A stretch of DNA of 64,000 nucleotides, from the NCBI GenBank assembly GCA_039932715.1, contig JBDTPN010000001.1:1-64000 (forward strand), read 5' to 3'. The position numbers were made by a program, and so were the translations under genes. The notes under the pieces were generated by a model that saw only the letters and a list, made by a program, of their open reading frames with translations, was not told where the DNA came from and ran no database searches. Below, in pieces: positions 37,600 to 46,951 of this stretch. The DNA comes from ZC4RG30 sp039932715 (lineage in GTDB: Bacteria > Pseudomonadota > Gammaproteobacteria > Steroidobacterales > Steroidobacteraceae). The number at the start of each line of letters is the position of its first letter. Positions within the stretch are counted from its first letter, which is position 1.

Positions 37600-40500
37600 A
37601 TACGCGCACACAGCTTGATGACTACCTCGCGCAGGCGCGCCGGCGCCTGCAGGCGGTGCTGTGGTCGCGGGGCGCGGCCGCGCTGTTTCTGCTGTTGTTC
37701 ATTGTCACGGTGCTGGCCGCCGCTGTATTGGGGCGATCCGGTTTTTCGACGACAGTGGTGCTGGCGGCACGCGCGCTGCTTGCCATTGCAGCGGCTGGCT
37801 GCGGGCTCATGTTCTGGCGCGCCACGCGCGCCCTCAGCGGAGACGCCGGCGCGGCGGCCCTGGAGCGCGCACTGCCTGCGCAGGCCGGACGCGTGCAGAC
37901 TTACCTGCAGGAACGGCGCAAGGCCGAGCACGGTGCGACGCCGGTGCTGCTGGACTTGCTGGCTGAAGACGCCAACCAGATTGCGCAACACACTTCACTG
38001 GGCAAGGCCATCCCGACGCGCCGCGTGCTGTTGCCCGCTGCGCTGGCGGGCCTGGCCCTGGCCGGACTGGTCGCCTCCCTGTTTATCACCGGTTCACTGG
38101 GCAGCGGTGCGCGCCGTTTGTGGCTGGGCACATTGCCGCCTGCCGCGCAGCAGGCTGCGGCTGCCGGTGGCATCGCCGTTAAGCCGGGCGATGTGGCGGT
38201 ACGCCGCAACCAGGATCTGGCCATCGCCGCCGTGGTTGCGGGCAGCAGTGGCGCGGTGCAGGTGCACATGCAGTTCGCCGGTACGGGCCAATGGGAAGTG
38301 GCGCCCATGGAAGATGACGGCAAGGGCGGTCACGCCTACACGCTGTATGCAGTGCGTGAAGCCGCACGCTATTACGTGACGGCCGGTCGCCTGCGCAGTG
38401 CCGAATACGGCATCCGCGTGGTCGACCTGCCGCAGATCGAGAGCCTGCGCCTGACCTACAACTATCCTGGCTGGACAGGCTTGGCCAAGCGCACGGAGGA
38501 ATCCGGCGGAGACGTCCGCGCAGTGGCGGGCACGCGCGTGGCACTTGAAGTCGTCACCAATGCGCCGCTCGAAGGTCCATTGCTGGTCATCAACGGCTCG
38601 CAGTCGGGTCTGGAACCAGGCGCGGGCGGCGATGCCAACAAGGTGCACGGCGACCTGGTGGTGAAAGAGCCTGGCCACTATCGCATTGCCACCAGGTTTG
38701 GCGATGAAATCGTCGCGTTGACGCAGGACCTGGCCATCGACGTGGTGCCGGATGAGAAGCCCACGGTGCAGATACTCAAACCCGGTCGCGACTACCACGC
38801 CACCAACATCGAGGAAGTCCCGGTCAGCCTCAAGGCCCAGGACGACTTCCGCCTCGAGTCACTGACGCTGCGCTACTCCGTCAATGGCAGCGACTTCCGC
38901 GATGAAAAACTGGCGGCCGGAACCACCGACATACAGGCGGCGGCACTGCTGCGGCTCGAAGAACTGCAGCAGAAGGCAGCCAACGGCACAGCGCCACTGC
39001 TGGAGCCCGGTGACCTGGTCAGCTACTACGCAGTGGCACGCGACCACTCCAGCAGCACGCAGACCGACCTGTTCCTCATCCAGGTGCAGCCTTTTGATCG
39101 GCGCTTCACGCAATCGCAGGCCAATGGCGGCGGCGGCGGTGGCGGCGGTGGCGACGATGACCAGGGCGCGATCTCGCAGCGCCAGCGTGAGGTGTTGCTG
39201 GCGACGTGGAACCTGCAGCGAACCGATCGCGCTGAAGGGCGCGACGCCGAGCGCCTGGCTGACAACGCACGCATGCTTTCCGAAGTGCAGAAGACCCTGG
39301 CGGATCAGGCCAACACGCTGGTGGAACGCGCGCGTGCGCGCGAGCTCACTGGCACTGACAAGGGTGTCGACAAGTTTGTCAGCAGCCTTGAAGAGGCAAC
39401 CAAGGCCATGCGCCCGGCTTCGGAGCAACTGGCCAAACAGGATCTGCAGGCCGCAGTAAAGAGCGAGCAGCTGGCGCTGCAACACCTGCTGCGCGCCGAG
39501 GCCACCTTCCGTGAGATCCAGGTGGCCATGCAGAGCAGCCGTGGCGGTGGTGGAGGCGGGGCGCAGGCGGGCCGCGATGTGTCGGAGATGACGGAGCTGG
39601 AGCTTGACCTCGAAAAAAACCAGTACGAGACCGAACCGCAGATGACGGCGCAGCAGAAGTCCGGCGCGGAAGACGACCTGATGCGGCGTCTCAAGGAACT
39701 TGCGCGCCGCCAGGAGCAGTTGGCGCGTGAAGCCGCGCAGCGCAACGCGGCGCCCGAGGCGCAGCGCTGGCAGCAGGAGCAGTTGCGACGGGAAGCCGAG
39801 CAGCTGCGACGTGAGCTGGAGCAGCTGGCACAACAACAAAACGGATCGCAACAACGCAGCAGCCAGCAGTCCGGCGCGCAGCAACGCGGCGCGCAGCAGG
39901 GCGGCTCACAGGGACAGCAGTCGCAAAGCCAGGGCGCCGCGCAGGCGGCGCAACAGGTGGCGCAGGCACTGCGTGACATGCAACAGCAGAACAATGCCAG
40001 TGCCGCAAATCGCGCCAGTGAACAACTAAATCGTGCGCGCGAGCAGCTTGAGCGTGGGCAGCAAAAGGCGGCAGGCGAGCAATTCGATAACCTGGCGCGC
40101 AGCGCGCGGGACCTGGGGGAAAAGCAGCGCAGCTCTGAAGAAGAGTTGCGGGCAGCACTGGGTCCACGGCCGCCACCCAGCATCGCAAACCCACGCGCAA
40201 CCCAGGGGTCGGGGCTGGGGTATGAACAGGCCGAGCGCCTGGCAAACACCAAGCGCGATATACAGACAGGTCTCGAGACCCTGCAGCGGCAGATGCAGGC
40301 GGCACGCACCCAGGGTCGTGAGCGCGCGCCCAATGCCAGCCAGCAGGTGGGTGAAGCGGCAAAAGAGCTTGAGGATTCCAACACCACGGCGCGGCTGGCG
40401 CGCAGCGCACAGGAGATCGAGCGCGGCCGCGGCGTGCAGGCTGCCACACGCGAAGGCCTGATCAGCGAGTCGCTGCAGCAACTGCAGCAGAAGCTGGAGC

Positions 40501-41228
40501 AGGCGGCATCCGTTGCAGCCACCGAGTCAGGTGGCAAGGACAATCAGCAGAAGCGCGCTGAACCCGGTGACCTGCTGGCCGAGCTGGGTGAGTTGCGCCG
40601 CGCATTGGAGCGCGCGCGCCAGACTGCGCAGACCCAGCAGGGACTTTCGCAGGGGAGCCGTGGCGGCGATCCGGGAGCGCAGTCGCCGGATGCCCGCGAA
40701 GGACAAGGCGGTCAACAAGGCGGCCAGACAGGTCAGCAGGGCCAGTCTGGTCAAGGCCAATCTGGTCAAGGCCAGGCCAACACGGGCGGGCAATCCGGGC
40801 AAGGTGGGCAGGGTGCCAATGGCGCGCGTGCAGGCGGAGCCGGAACAGCGGGCGTCTGGGGTGGCGGCGTATATGCCGGAGGCGCGCCGCGCGGCGCATG
40901 GGGGGATATCCGTCCCGACCTGCGCGCCGGCAGTGATCGTTTGCAGCAATTGCGCGGCGAGCTGCGTCCGGGGGCCATTCCCGATTCGGATATTGCCGCA
41001 CTCAAGGAGCTGGCGGATCGCATGCGACGCGCGGGCACGGATCCGATGTCGGTGGAGTACCAGAAAATGGTCGCTCTGGTAGACCAGATTGAGCTGGCTG
41101 CACTCAAGTCGCAGCGCGCCGGCAAGCCTGGTGAGTCCACGCGCGCGCCCAACGTGGTCGACGACTCGGGCCGCTACCGCGACAATGTCGCCGACTACTA
41201 CCGGAGACTTGGGCAAACAAATGAATGA
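37596..41228 (+). CDS. very long membrane-anchored coiled-coil protein (DUF4175-like)
   Basis: Protein of about 1210 residues. The probable start is TTG at 37596, overlapping the previous stop. Membrane helices lie near residues 25-45, 52-72 and 150-172. A beta-rich domain to about residue 500 contains RLTYNYPGWTGLAKRTEE, as in DUF4175 proteins. Then comes a poly-Gly patch and long Gln/Glu/Arg-rich coiled coils (about 520-1000). A Gly-Gln-Ser low-complexity stretch (about 1020-1090) and a compact C-terminal helical domain ending DNVADYYRRLGQTNE follow. It closes the MoxR/vWA set and overlaps the FAD gene by 8 bp. The role may be a structural scaffold. Confidence 0.82.
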   Translation: MNTRTQLDDYLAQARRRLQAVLWSRGAAALFLLLFIVTVLAAAVLGRSGFSTTVVLAARALLAIAAAGCGLMFWRATRALSGDAGAAALERALPAQAGRVQTYLQERRKAEHGATPVLLDLLAEDANQIAQHTSLGKAIPTRRVLLPAALAGLALAGLVASLFITGSLGSGARRLWLGTLPPAAQQAAAAGGIAVKPGDVAVRRNQDLAIAAVVAGSSGAVQVHMQFAGTGQWEVAPMEDDGKGGHAYTLYAVREAARYYVTAGRLRSAEYGIRVVDLPQIESLRLTYNYPGWTGLAKRTEESGGDVRAVAGTRVALEVVTNAPLEGPLLVINGSQSGLEPGAGGDANKVHGDLVVKEPGHYRIATRFGDEIVALTQDLAIDVVPDEKPTVQILKPGRDYHATNIEEVPVSLKAQDDFRLESLTLRYSVNGSDFRDEKLAAGTTDIQAAALLRLEELQQKAANGTAPLLEPGDLVSYYAVARDHSSSTQTDLFLIQVQPFDRRFTQSQANGGGGGGGGGDDDQGAISQRQREVLLATWNLQRTDRAEGRDAERLADNARMLSEVQKTLADQANTLVERARARELTGTDKGVDKFVSSLEEATKAMRPASEQLAKQDLQAAVKSEQLALQHLLRAEATFREIQVAMQSSRGGGGGGAQAGRDVSEMTELELDLEKNQYETEPQMTAQQKSGAEDDLMRRLKELARRQEQLAREAAQRNAAPEAQRWQQEQLRREAEQLRRELEQLAQQQNGSQQRSSQQSGAQQRGAQQGGSQGQQSQSQGAAQAAQQVAQALRDMQQQNNASAANRASEQLNRAREQLERGQQKAAGEQFDNLARSARDLGEKQRSSEEELRAALGPRPPPSIANPRATQGSGLGYEQAERLANTKRDIQTGLETLQRQMQAARTQGRERAPNASQQVGEAAKELEDSNTTARLARSAQEIERGRGVQAATREGLISESLQQLQQKLEQAASVAATESGGKDNQQKRAEPGDLLAELGELRRALERARQTAQTQQGLSQGSRGGDPGAQSPDAREGQGGQQGGQTGQQGQSGQGQSGQGQANTGGQSGQGGQGANGARAGGAGTAGVWGGGVYAGGAPRGAWGDIRPDLRAGSDRLQQLRGELRPGAIPDSDIAALKELADRMRRAGTDPMSVEYQKMVALVDQIELAALKSQRAGKPGESTRAPNVVDDSGRYRDNVADYYRRLGQTNE
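40740..40778 (+). repeat. 15-bp tandem repeat coding Gly-Gln-Ser-Gly-Gln
   Basis: Inside the DUF4175-like gene the unit GGCCAGTCTGGTCAA (40740-40754) is repeated with one change at 40755-40769 and partly at 40770-40778. It encodes GQSGQ units within a longer Gly/Gln-rich linker. Such units can expand or contract by slippage without breaking the frame. Confidence 0.7.
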
Positions 41229-42621
41229 TCAGCAGGTGCTGGCCGACCTTATTGCACTGGTCGGCGGCGATGTCGCGCTCGCGCCCGACGCCACCAGCCT
41301 TGACCGGCACACCCACGACTACTGCGTTCATGGGCGCAAGGACGTGGGGATCATTGCCCTGGTGTTTCCGCGCAATACGCAGCAGGTTGCGGCCGTGCTG
41401 CGTTACTGCAACGAGCATGTCATTGCCGTGCAACCGCAAGGTGGCCTGACCGGCTTGGCCGGTGGTGCAGTGCCCATCGGACGCTGCGTGGTGATCTGCA
41501 TGGATCGCATGCGCGCCATCAAGGAACTCGATACCGTCGCGGGCACCATCACCGTGGAAGCCGGCGTGGCCATGGAGGCGGTGCAGAAGGCAGCCGAGGC
41601 GGCTGACCTGTTCTTTCCGCTGGACCTGGGAGGTCGCGGCTCCTGCCAGATTGGCGGCAATGTCTCGACCAATGCCGGTGGCAACCGGGTGCTGCGCTAT
41701 GGCATGGCGCGTGACCTGGTGCTGGGCATCGAGGCGGTTCTGGCCGACGGCACCGTCATTGATTCATTGCGCAAGGTCATCAAGAATAATTCCGGCTATG
41801 ACCTGCGCCAGCTTTTCATTGGCGCTGAAGGCACCCTGGGCATCGTGACGGCCGTGGTGCTGCGACTGTTCCCCAAGCCGCGCAGCAATTGCACCGGAAT
41901 ATGCGCAGTCAATGATTATCCCGCGGTGCTTGATTTGCTGAAGCGTGCGCGCTCGGGCTTCGGTTCCCTGCTGAGCGCCTTTGAAGTGATGTGGCCGGCA
42001 TTTTACGAGTTGGGCACTGTGGGGTTGGGTCGCAAGCCACCGCTGGAGCTGGGCCACGGCGCATATGTATTGATTGAAATCCTGGGCACCGATCCCATCG
42101 TCGATCAGATGCGTTATGAAACTGTCATCGGCGAAGCCATCGAGGCGGGCGTGGTCAACGACGCCATCGTCGCGCAGTCGCATCGTGAAGCCACCGAGTT
42201 GTGGGCGGTGCGCGACTCACCGGGTGAGTGGTCAACGGGAGTGCACTGGCCGCAGCTGGGCTTTGATGTCAGCGTGCCCACCGGCGAGATCGGTCCGCTG
42301 GCCGAGGAAATTGAAGCGGAACTTCACTCGCGCTGGCCGCAGCTAATCTCGATGTTCTTCGGTCACGTGGCCGACGGCAACCTGCATGTGTCCGTGCGCA
42401 TGTCGGGACACCGCGTGCCGGAGCTTGAAATCGAGGATGCCGTGTATGGCATCGTCGCAAAGCGTCGCGGCTCGATATCCGCCGAGCATGGCATCGGTTC
42501 GCTCAAGATTCCGTTCCTGCATTTCTCGCGCAGCGAAGCGGAGATCGAATTGATGCGCACCATCAAGAAAGCCATGGATCCAAAAGGCATTTTGAATCCC
42601 GGCAAGCTGTTCAAGCTATAG
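41221..42621 (+). CDS. FAD-linked 2-hydroxyacid dehydrogenase (GlcD / D-lactate / D-2-hydroxyglutarate type)
   Basis: Flavoprotein of 466 residues. The PCMH FAD-binding domain has VQPQGGLTGLAGGAVP and GSCQIGGNVSTNAGGNRVLRYG, with the following GAEGTLGIVTAVVLRL. The C-terminal FAD-oxidase domain has FFGHVADGNLHVSVRM (metal/substrate His) and SAEHGIGSLK. This set fits D-lactate, glycolate or D-2-hydroxyglutarate dehydrogenase; the exact substrate cannot be told. It begins inside the end of the DUF4175-like gene (8 bp) and is the last gene of the plus-strand run, so it may be a passenger. Confidence 0.92.
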   Translation: MNDQQVLADLIALVGGDVALAPDATSLDRHTHDYCVHGRKDVGIIALVFPRNTQQVAAVLRYCNEHVIAVQPQGGLTGLAGGAVPIGRCVVICMDRMRAIKELDTVAGTITVEAGVAMEAVQKAAEAADLFFPLDLGGRGSCQIGGNVSTNAGGNRVLRYGMARDLVLGIEAVLADGTVIDSLRKVIKNNSGYDLRQLFIGAEGTLGIVTAVVLRLFPKPRSNCTGICAVNDYPAVLDLLKRARSGFGSLLSAFEVMWPAFYELGTVGLGRKPPLELGHGAYVLIEILGTDPIVDQMRYETVIGEAIEAGVVNDAIVAQSHREATELWAVRDSPGEWSTGVHWPQLGFDVSVPTGEIGPLAEEIEAELHSRWPQLISMFFGHVADGNLHVSVRMSGHRVPELEIEDAVYGIVAKRRGSISAEHGIGSLKIPFLHFSRSEAEIELMRTIKKAMDPKGILNPGKLFKL

Positions 42622-43383
42622 AAAATTGTTGGGCCAGATCATCGTGCGCCACATGTGGGCCACGGGAGAGTTGTCGAAGCCCAGCCCTTCGGCGGGCTCC
42701 TTGAAGTGCCGGCCGATGATGTCGGTGAACATTTCCGGATCAACATTCCAGTTGTCCTGGAAGGCGTAGATGTCATAAATCGTGATCAGCCGCGAGGTCA
42801 TGTACCACGGATGATTGCGCGCTTCGTCATGTGCCTGGCGGATGTATAGCGGCGGCTGGTAATCGGCGCCGAAAAACTTGTTGTAGGCGTCGGGATATTT
42901 GAATCCCACTGACTCGTCGGCGAAGTAGCGCAACGCCTGGTGGTATTTGACCGCCCAGGCCACTTCCTCGCTGACATAGGGCGCGATCATTTGCGCGCCC
43001 CAGTAGCCGTGATCGGTGCGGATCAATGCGCCGTTGGAGATGTCATGCAGCAGGCACGCCAGCACCACGATCTCGCTCTGCCCGGCATCCAGCGCCGTCT
43101 TGGCGCTTTGCAGCAGGTGGCGGAATGCGATGTCGTTGAAGCGGAAGTGAAAGAAATCCAGCAGCCTGGGCCGGTCGGGCATCACCGGCAGTGCCGGATT
43201 CTGTCCCATCATGAATACCGCGCCGGTATCCATCATGTGCTCGAGCATGGGCGCTTCCGGTTCGGCTACGCCATCAGCCTTGAAATTGGCCAGCGGCTGC
43301 GGCAATACCATGCGCTCATGACCCGCCTGCGGCGCATCCGCGGCAGTGATAAAGCGGGCTTTCTTGCGTTGTGAAATCGTCAT
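42616..43383 (-). CDS. HD-domain metal-dependent phosphohydrolase-like protein
   Basis: Soluble protein of 255 residues from the ATG at 43383 (MTISQRKKARF). An HD-type site is visible: FRHLLQSAKTAL, then VVLACLLHDISNG with the His-Asp pair near residue 132, and later WAVKYHQALRYF. The downstream part is rich in aromatic residues (YPDAYNKFFGADYQPPLY). HD proteins of this type hydrolyse phosphate esters or nucleotides, but the substrate is unknown. Its stop overlaps the FAD-gene stop by 6 bp in convergent orientation. It follows the SBF transporter by 25 bp on the same strand. In-frame starts upstream to 43446 would overlap that gene. Confidence 0.8.
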   Translation of the reverse strand: MTISQRKKARFITAADAPQAGHERMVLPQPLANFKADGVAEPEAPMLEHMMDTGAVFMMGQNPALPVMPDRPRLLDFFHFRFNDIAFRHLLQSAKTALDAGQSEIVVLACLLHDISNGALIRTDHGYWGAQMIAPYVSEEVAWAVKYHQALRYFADESVGFKYPDAYNKFFGADYQPPLYIRQAHDEARNHPWYMTSRLITIYDIYAFQDNWNVDPEMFTDIIGRHFKEPAEGLGFDNSPVAHMWRTMIWPNNFL

Positions 43384-43408
43384 GTCTCGTTTCTCAAGTC
43401 GCATTTTC

Positions 43409-44380
43409 TCAAGTTTCATTTCCCTGGCGGCGTGCGATGGATGCACAGACCATCAGTTGCAGCTGGTGGAAGATCATGAGTGGCAACATGATCGCGCCAA
43501 TCTCGGCTGAAGAAAACAACACCCGGGCCATGGGCACCCCGCTGACCAGGCTCTTGAGCGAGCCGCAATGCATCAGCGAGCGGCCATCGGGCACTGGCAA
43601 TCCGGCCAGGCGTGCGGTCAGGCGCGTGCTCAGCAGCACCAGGCCCAGCAGCAGCGCGCACAGGATCAACAATATGCCCAGCGTCGTGAGCGGCACCTGC
43701 GACCAGATGCCCCCGATCACGGCCGCGGAGAACGCGCTGTACACGGTCAGGATTACCGTGACGCGATCGGAATAGGTCAGCAGGTATTTGTGGCGCCCTG
43801 CCCAGCCGGTCAGCCACGGCCGTAACAGGTGGCCGAGCACGAAGGGAAGCAGCAGCTGCACCACGATCTTCCAGATGCCCGACAGCGGCACGCCGCCCCC
43901 CTGGGCGTGCAGCAATATTCCCGCCAGCAGCGGAGTCAGTACGATGCCCAGCAGGTTCGACAGGGCCGCAGAGGCCACGCTGGCCGCTACATTGCCCTTG
44001 GCGATGGACGTAAATGCAATGGACGTCTGCACCGTGGATGGCAACGCACACAGAAACAGCACCCCCGCCCACAGTCCGGTGGGCAGCAGCGTGGGCCACA
44101 ACCTGGCCAGGCCCGCGCCCAGCAGGGGAAAGATGGCGAAGGTGGTTGCCAGTATCATCAGGTGCAGGCGCCAGTTGGCCAGCGCGGCAATGAGGTTTTC
44201 ACGCGGCATCCTTACGCCGTGCAGGAAAAACAGCAGGACCACGGCGGCCGTGGCGACATTGCCCACATACCGCGCGGCGTCGCCCGACGCGGGCAGTACT
44301 GACGCCAGCAGCACCGTGGCCAGCAACGCAAGGATGAACCGGTCCGGAATCAGGCGCCCCATGTTTAAGGATTGTCGCAT
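43409..44380 (-). CDS. SBF-like transporter (SLC10A7/DUF4137 type)
   Basis: Integral membrane protein of about 324 residues with nine to ten hydrophobic helices. Characteristic signatures are VVLLFFLHGVRMPRENL, CALPSTVQTSIAFTSIAKGN (the conserved crossover region of bile-acid:sodium symporter-like proteins) and LPFVLGHLLRPWL. It resembles the SBF-like CPA family. The substrate is unknown; some relatives affect calcium or sodium handling. The ATG at 44380 is used; ATG at 44362 (MGRLIPDRF) is equally possible. It is divergent from the YadG gene with only 22 bp between. Confidence 0.88.
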   Translation of the reverse strand: MRQSLNMGRLIPDRFILALLATVLLASVLPASGDAARYVGNVATAAVVLLFFLHGVRMPRENLIAALANWRLHLMILATTFAIFPLLGAGLARLWPTLLPTGLWAGVLFLCALPSTVQTSIAFTSIAKGNVAASVASAALSNLLGIVLTPLLAGILLHAQGGGVPLSGIWKIVVQLLLPFVLGHLLRPWLTGWAGRHKYLLTYSDRVTVILTVYSAFSAAVIGGIWSQVPLTTLGILLILCALLLGLVLLSTRLTARLAGLPVPDGRSLMHCGSLKSLVSGVPMARVLFSSAEIGAIMLPLMIFHQLQLMVCASIARRQGNET

Positions 44381-44402
44381 GTGCTGCCTGTAGAATGGAG
44401 GG

Positions 44403-45320
44403 ATGCAAGCACTCTCGGTTCGCGGCCTGACCAAGACCTACAAAAATGGCGTCCAGGCCCTCAAGGGCATTGACCTCGACGTCGAAGAGGGCGATTTCTT
44501 CGCGCTGCTGGGGCCCAATGGCGCAGGCAAGACCACGCTGATCGGCATCGTCACCTCACTGGTCAACAAGAGTGCCGGCGCGGTAAGCGTGTTCGGCCAC
44601 GACATCGATCGCGAGCTGGATCGTGCCAAGTCCTGCATCGGCATCGTGCCGCAGGAAATCAACTTCAACATGTTCGAATCGCCCGAGACCATCGTGGTCA
44701 ACCAGGCGGGGTTCTACGGCATCGAACGCGGGATGGCGCGCGAACGCGCCGAAAAATATCTCAAGCAACTGCAGCTGTGGGACAAGCGCAAGGGCATTGC
44801 GCGCGCGCTTTCCGGCGGGATGAAGCGGCGCCTGATGATCGCGCGTGCCCTGATGCACGAACCGCGACTGCTCATCCTCGATGAGCCCACTGCTGGGGTC
44901 GATATTGAGATCCGCCGCTCGATGTGGGAGTTCCTGCGCACCATCAACGAGCAGGGCACCACGATAATCCTGACCACGCATTACCTCGAAGAGGCCGAGA
45001 GCCTGTGTCGCAACATAGCCATCATCGATGGCGGGCACATAGTGGAACGCGACCGCATGAGCAACCTGCTGCGCAAGCTGCAGACCGAGACTTTCCTGTT
45101 GAGCCTGCGCAATCCGCTGCTGTCGGCTCCAACGCTTGACGGATATCGCGTGGCGCTGGTCGACGACCACACGCTGGAAGTGGAGATGTCCAAGGAGCAG
45201 AGCCTCAATGACATCTTCGCCCGTCTCTCGGGCCAGGGCATCGACGTGGTGAGCATGCGCAACAAGGTCAACCGGCTTGAGGAGATGTTCATGCGTCTGG
45301 TAGCGAGCCCCAGCCCATGA
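44403..45320 (+). CDS. yadG: ABC transporter ATP-binding protein YadG-like
   Basis: ATPase of 305 residues that aligns almost throughout with E. coli YadG as I remember it (FFALLGPNGAGKTTLIGIVTSLVN, GIVPQEINFNMFE, VVNQAGFYGIER, LSGGMKRRLMIARALMHEPRLLILDEPTAGVDIE). All nucleotide motifs are present and the switch His is in TTHYLEEAE. A -10-like TAGAAT at 44391-44396 lies only 6 bp before the ATG, so the transcript may be leaderless; GGAGGG directly adjoins the ATG at a spacing too short for normal use. It overlaps the permease gene by 4 bp. The exported substrate is unknown. Confidence 0.93.
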   Translation: MQALSVRGLTKTYKNGVQALKGIDLDVEEGDFFALLGPNGAGKTTLIGIVTSLVNKSAGAVSVFGHDIDRELDRAKSCIGIVPQEINFNMFESPETIVVNQAGFYGIERGMARERAEKYLKQLQLWDKRKGIARALSGGMKRRLMIARALMHEPRLLILDEPTAGVDIEIRRSMWEFLRTINEQGTTIILTTHYLEEAESLCRNIAIIDGGHIVERDRMSNLLRKLQTETFLLSLRNPLLSAPTLDGYRVALVDDHTLEVEMSKEQSLNDIFARLSGQGIDVVSMRNKVNRLEEMFMRLVASPSP

Positions 45321-46108
45321 CTTCCGAAGCACTTCCGCTGGCAACTATCCGCGCGGTGGGATTCCGCACCATCATCATCCGCGAATTCGGGCGCATCATC
45401 CGCATCTGGGGCCAGACGCTGGTGCCTTCGGCGGTGACCACCACGCTGTATTTCGTGATCTTCGGCAGCCTGGTGGGCCGCCGCATCGGGGCCATGGGTG
45501 GCTTCGATTACCGGGCCTATATCGCACCGGGGCTGATCATGATGGCCGTGATCACTAACTCTTACGGCAATGTGGTGTCGTCGTTCTTCGGCGCCAAGTT
45601 CGGCAAGCACATCGAGGAACTGCTGGTCTCGCCGTTGCCCAACTGGGTGATCGTGACCGGCTACGTCTGCGGCGGATTGTTGCGCGGCGTGATGGTGGGG
45701 TTGGTTGTCACCATCGTGGCGCTGCTGTTCTCGCGCCTGCATGTGCATCACTTCGGCATCATTGTTGCTGCCGTGCTGCTGACTTCGGCGGTGTTCTCGC
45801 TGGGTGGGCTGCTCAATGCCATCTTTGCCAAGAATTTCGACCAGGTGAACTGGATACCCGCCTTCGTGCTGACGCCGCTGACCTATTTCGGCGGCGTGTT
45901 CTATTCAGTAGACCTGCTGCCGTCCTGGGCGCAGAAGATCTCGATGGTCAATCCCATCCTGCACATGGTCAATGCGTTTCGCTATGGATTCCTGGGCACC
46001 AGCGACGTCAGCGTCCCCGGTGCGTTTGCCCTCATGATCGCGCTGGTAGTGGGTCTCTTCTCGTGGTCACTGGTGCTTCTGAACCGCGGAACCGGTATCC
46101 GTGACTGA
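45317..46108 (+). CDS. yadH: ABC-2 type permease YadH-like
   Basis: Integral membrane protein of 263 residues with six helices and the ABC-2 signature region LTPLTYFGGVFYSVDLLPSWAQ. FRTIIIREFGRIIRIWGQTLVPSAVTTTLYF-type N-terminal sequence is as in E. coli YadH. It forms the membrane half of the exporter with the preceding YadG. The pyrF start lies 8 bp inside its end. Confidence 0.93.
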   Translation: MTSEALPLATIRAVGFRTIIIREFGRIIRIWGQTLVPSAVTTTLYFVIFGSLVGRRIGAMGGFDYRAYIAPGLIMMAVITNSYGNVVSSFFGAKFGKHIEELLVSPLPNWVIVTGYVCGGLLRGVMVGLVVTIVALLFSRLHVHHFGIIVAAVLLTSAVFSLGGLLNAIFAKNFDQVNWIPAFVLTPLTYFGGVFYSVDLLPSWAQKISMVNPILHMVNAFRYGFLGTSDVSVPGAFALMIALVVGLFSWSLVLLNRGTGIRD

Positions 46109-46943
46109 GGCCGCTGCGAGCGCGCCTGCAGGATTCCTTGCGCGGCTTTATGCTGCGGCAAGGCGCAACGATTCACTGGTGTGTGTGGGCCTGGATCCGG
46201 AACCCGAGCGGCTACCGCCCGCGTTGCGGGGCGCGGCGGATGCCATCTTCCAGTTCAACCGGCAGATCATCGATGCCACGGCCACCTGGGCGTGCTGCTA
46301 CAAGCCGCAGTTCGCGCACTACGCGGCCATCGGCGCCGAAGACCAGTTGCTGGCCACCATCCGCTACATCCATGAGAACCATCCGGACCTGCCCGTAATA
46401 CTCGATTCCAAGCGCGGCGACATCGGCAGCACCGCGGCCAAATACGCGCAGGAATCCTTCGAGCGCTACGGCGCCGATGCGGCCACTGTGAATCCTTATC
46501 TTGGGTTCGACTCGGTGGAGCCTTATCTCAAGTGGCGGGATCGGGGCGTTATCGTTCTCTGCCGCACGTCAAATCCTGGCGCGCGCGATTTCCAGGACCT
46601 GGAGTCCGGCGGCAAGCGCCTGTATCGCCATGTTGCCGAGCGGGTGGCGCGCGACTGGAATGGCGCCGGCAACTGCATGCTGGTGATCGGCGCGACTTAC
46701 CCGCAGGAGCTGGCGGAAATCCGCAGCGTGGTGGGAGACCTGCCGTTCCTGGTGCCGGGCGTGGGAGCTCAGGGCGGGGACGTGGCCGCTGCGGTACGCG
46801 CGGGCATGACCGCGGATGGACTGGGAATGGTGCTCAATTCCTCGCGCGGCATCCTCTACGCCAGCGGCGGTGAGGATTTCGCTGCGGCAGCGGGAGTTGC
46901 AACGCGCGCGCTGCGCGATGAGATCAACCGCTACCGGGGCTGA
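46101..46943 (+). CDS. pyrF: orotidine 5'-phosphate decarboxylase, subfamily 2
   Basis: Last step of UMP synthesis. The protein has 280 residues and belongs to the longer subfamily 2 enzymes (actinobacteria, myxobacteria and some Proteobacteria) rather than the 230-residue enteric form. The catalytic Lys-Asp pair is in VILDSKRGDIGSTAAKYA. Also seen: VGLDPEPERLP near the N-terminus and LVPGVGAQGGD near the C-terminus for phosphate binding. The start is GTG at 46101, overlapping the yadH stop. Confidence 0.94.
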   Translation: MTEAAASAPAGFLARLYAAARRNDSLVCVGLDPEPERLPPALRGAADAIFQFNRQIIDATATWACCYKPQFAHYAAIGAEDQLLATIRYIHENHPDLPVILDSKRGDIGSTAAKYAQESFERYGADAATVNPYLGFDSVEPYLKWRDRGVIVLCRTSNPGARDFQDLESGGKRLYRHVAERVARDWNGAGNCMLVIGATYPQELAEIRSVVGDLPFLVPGVGAQGGDVAAAVRAGMTADGLGMVLNSSRGILYASGGEDFAAAAGVATRALRDEINRYRG

Positions 46944-46951
46944 GCAGCCCT
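46936..46951. terminator. weak hairpin at the pyrF/ydbL convergence
   Basis: GGGCT (46937-46941)/AGCCC (46946-46950) is a 5-bp stem with a 4-nt loop that overlaps both stop regions and is followed by TATTTCT on the plus strand. It is a possible short terminator for pyrF, weakly supported. Confidence 0.3.
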
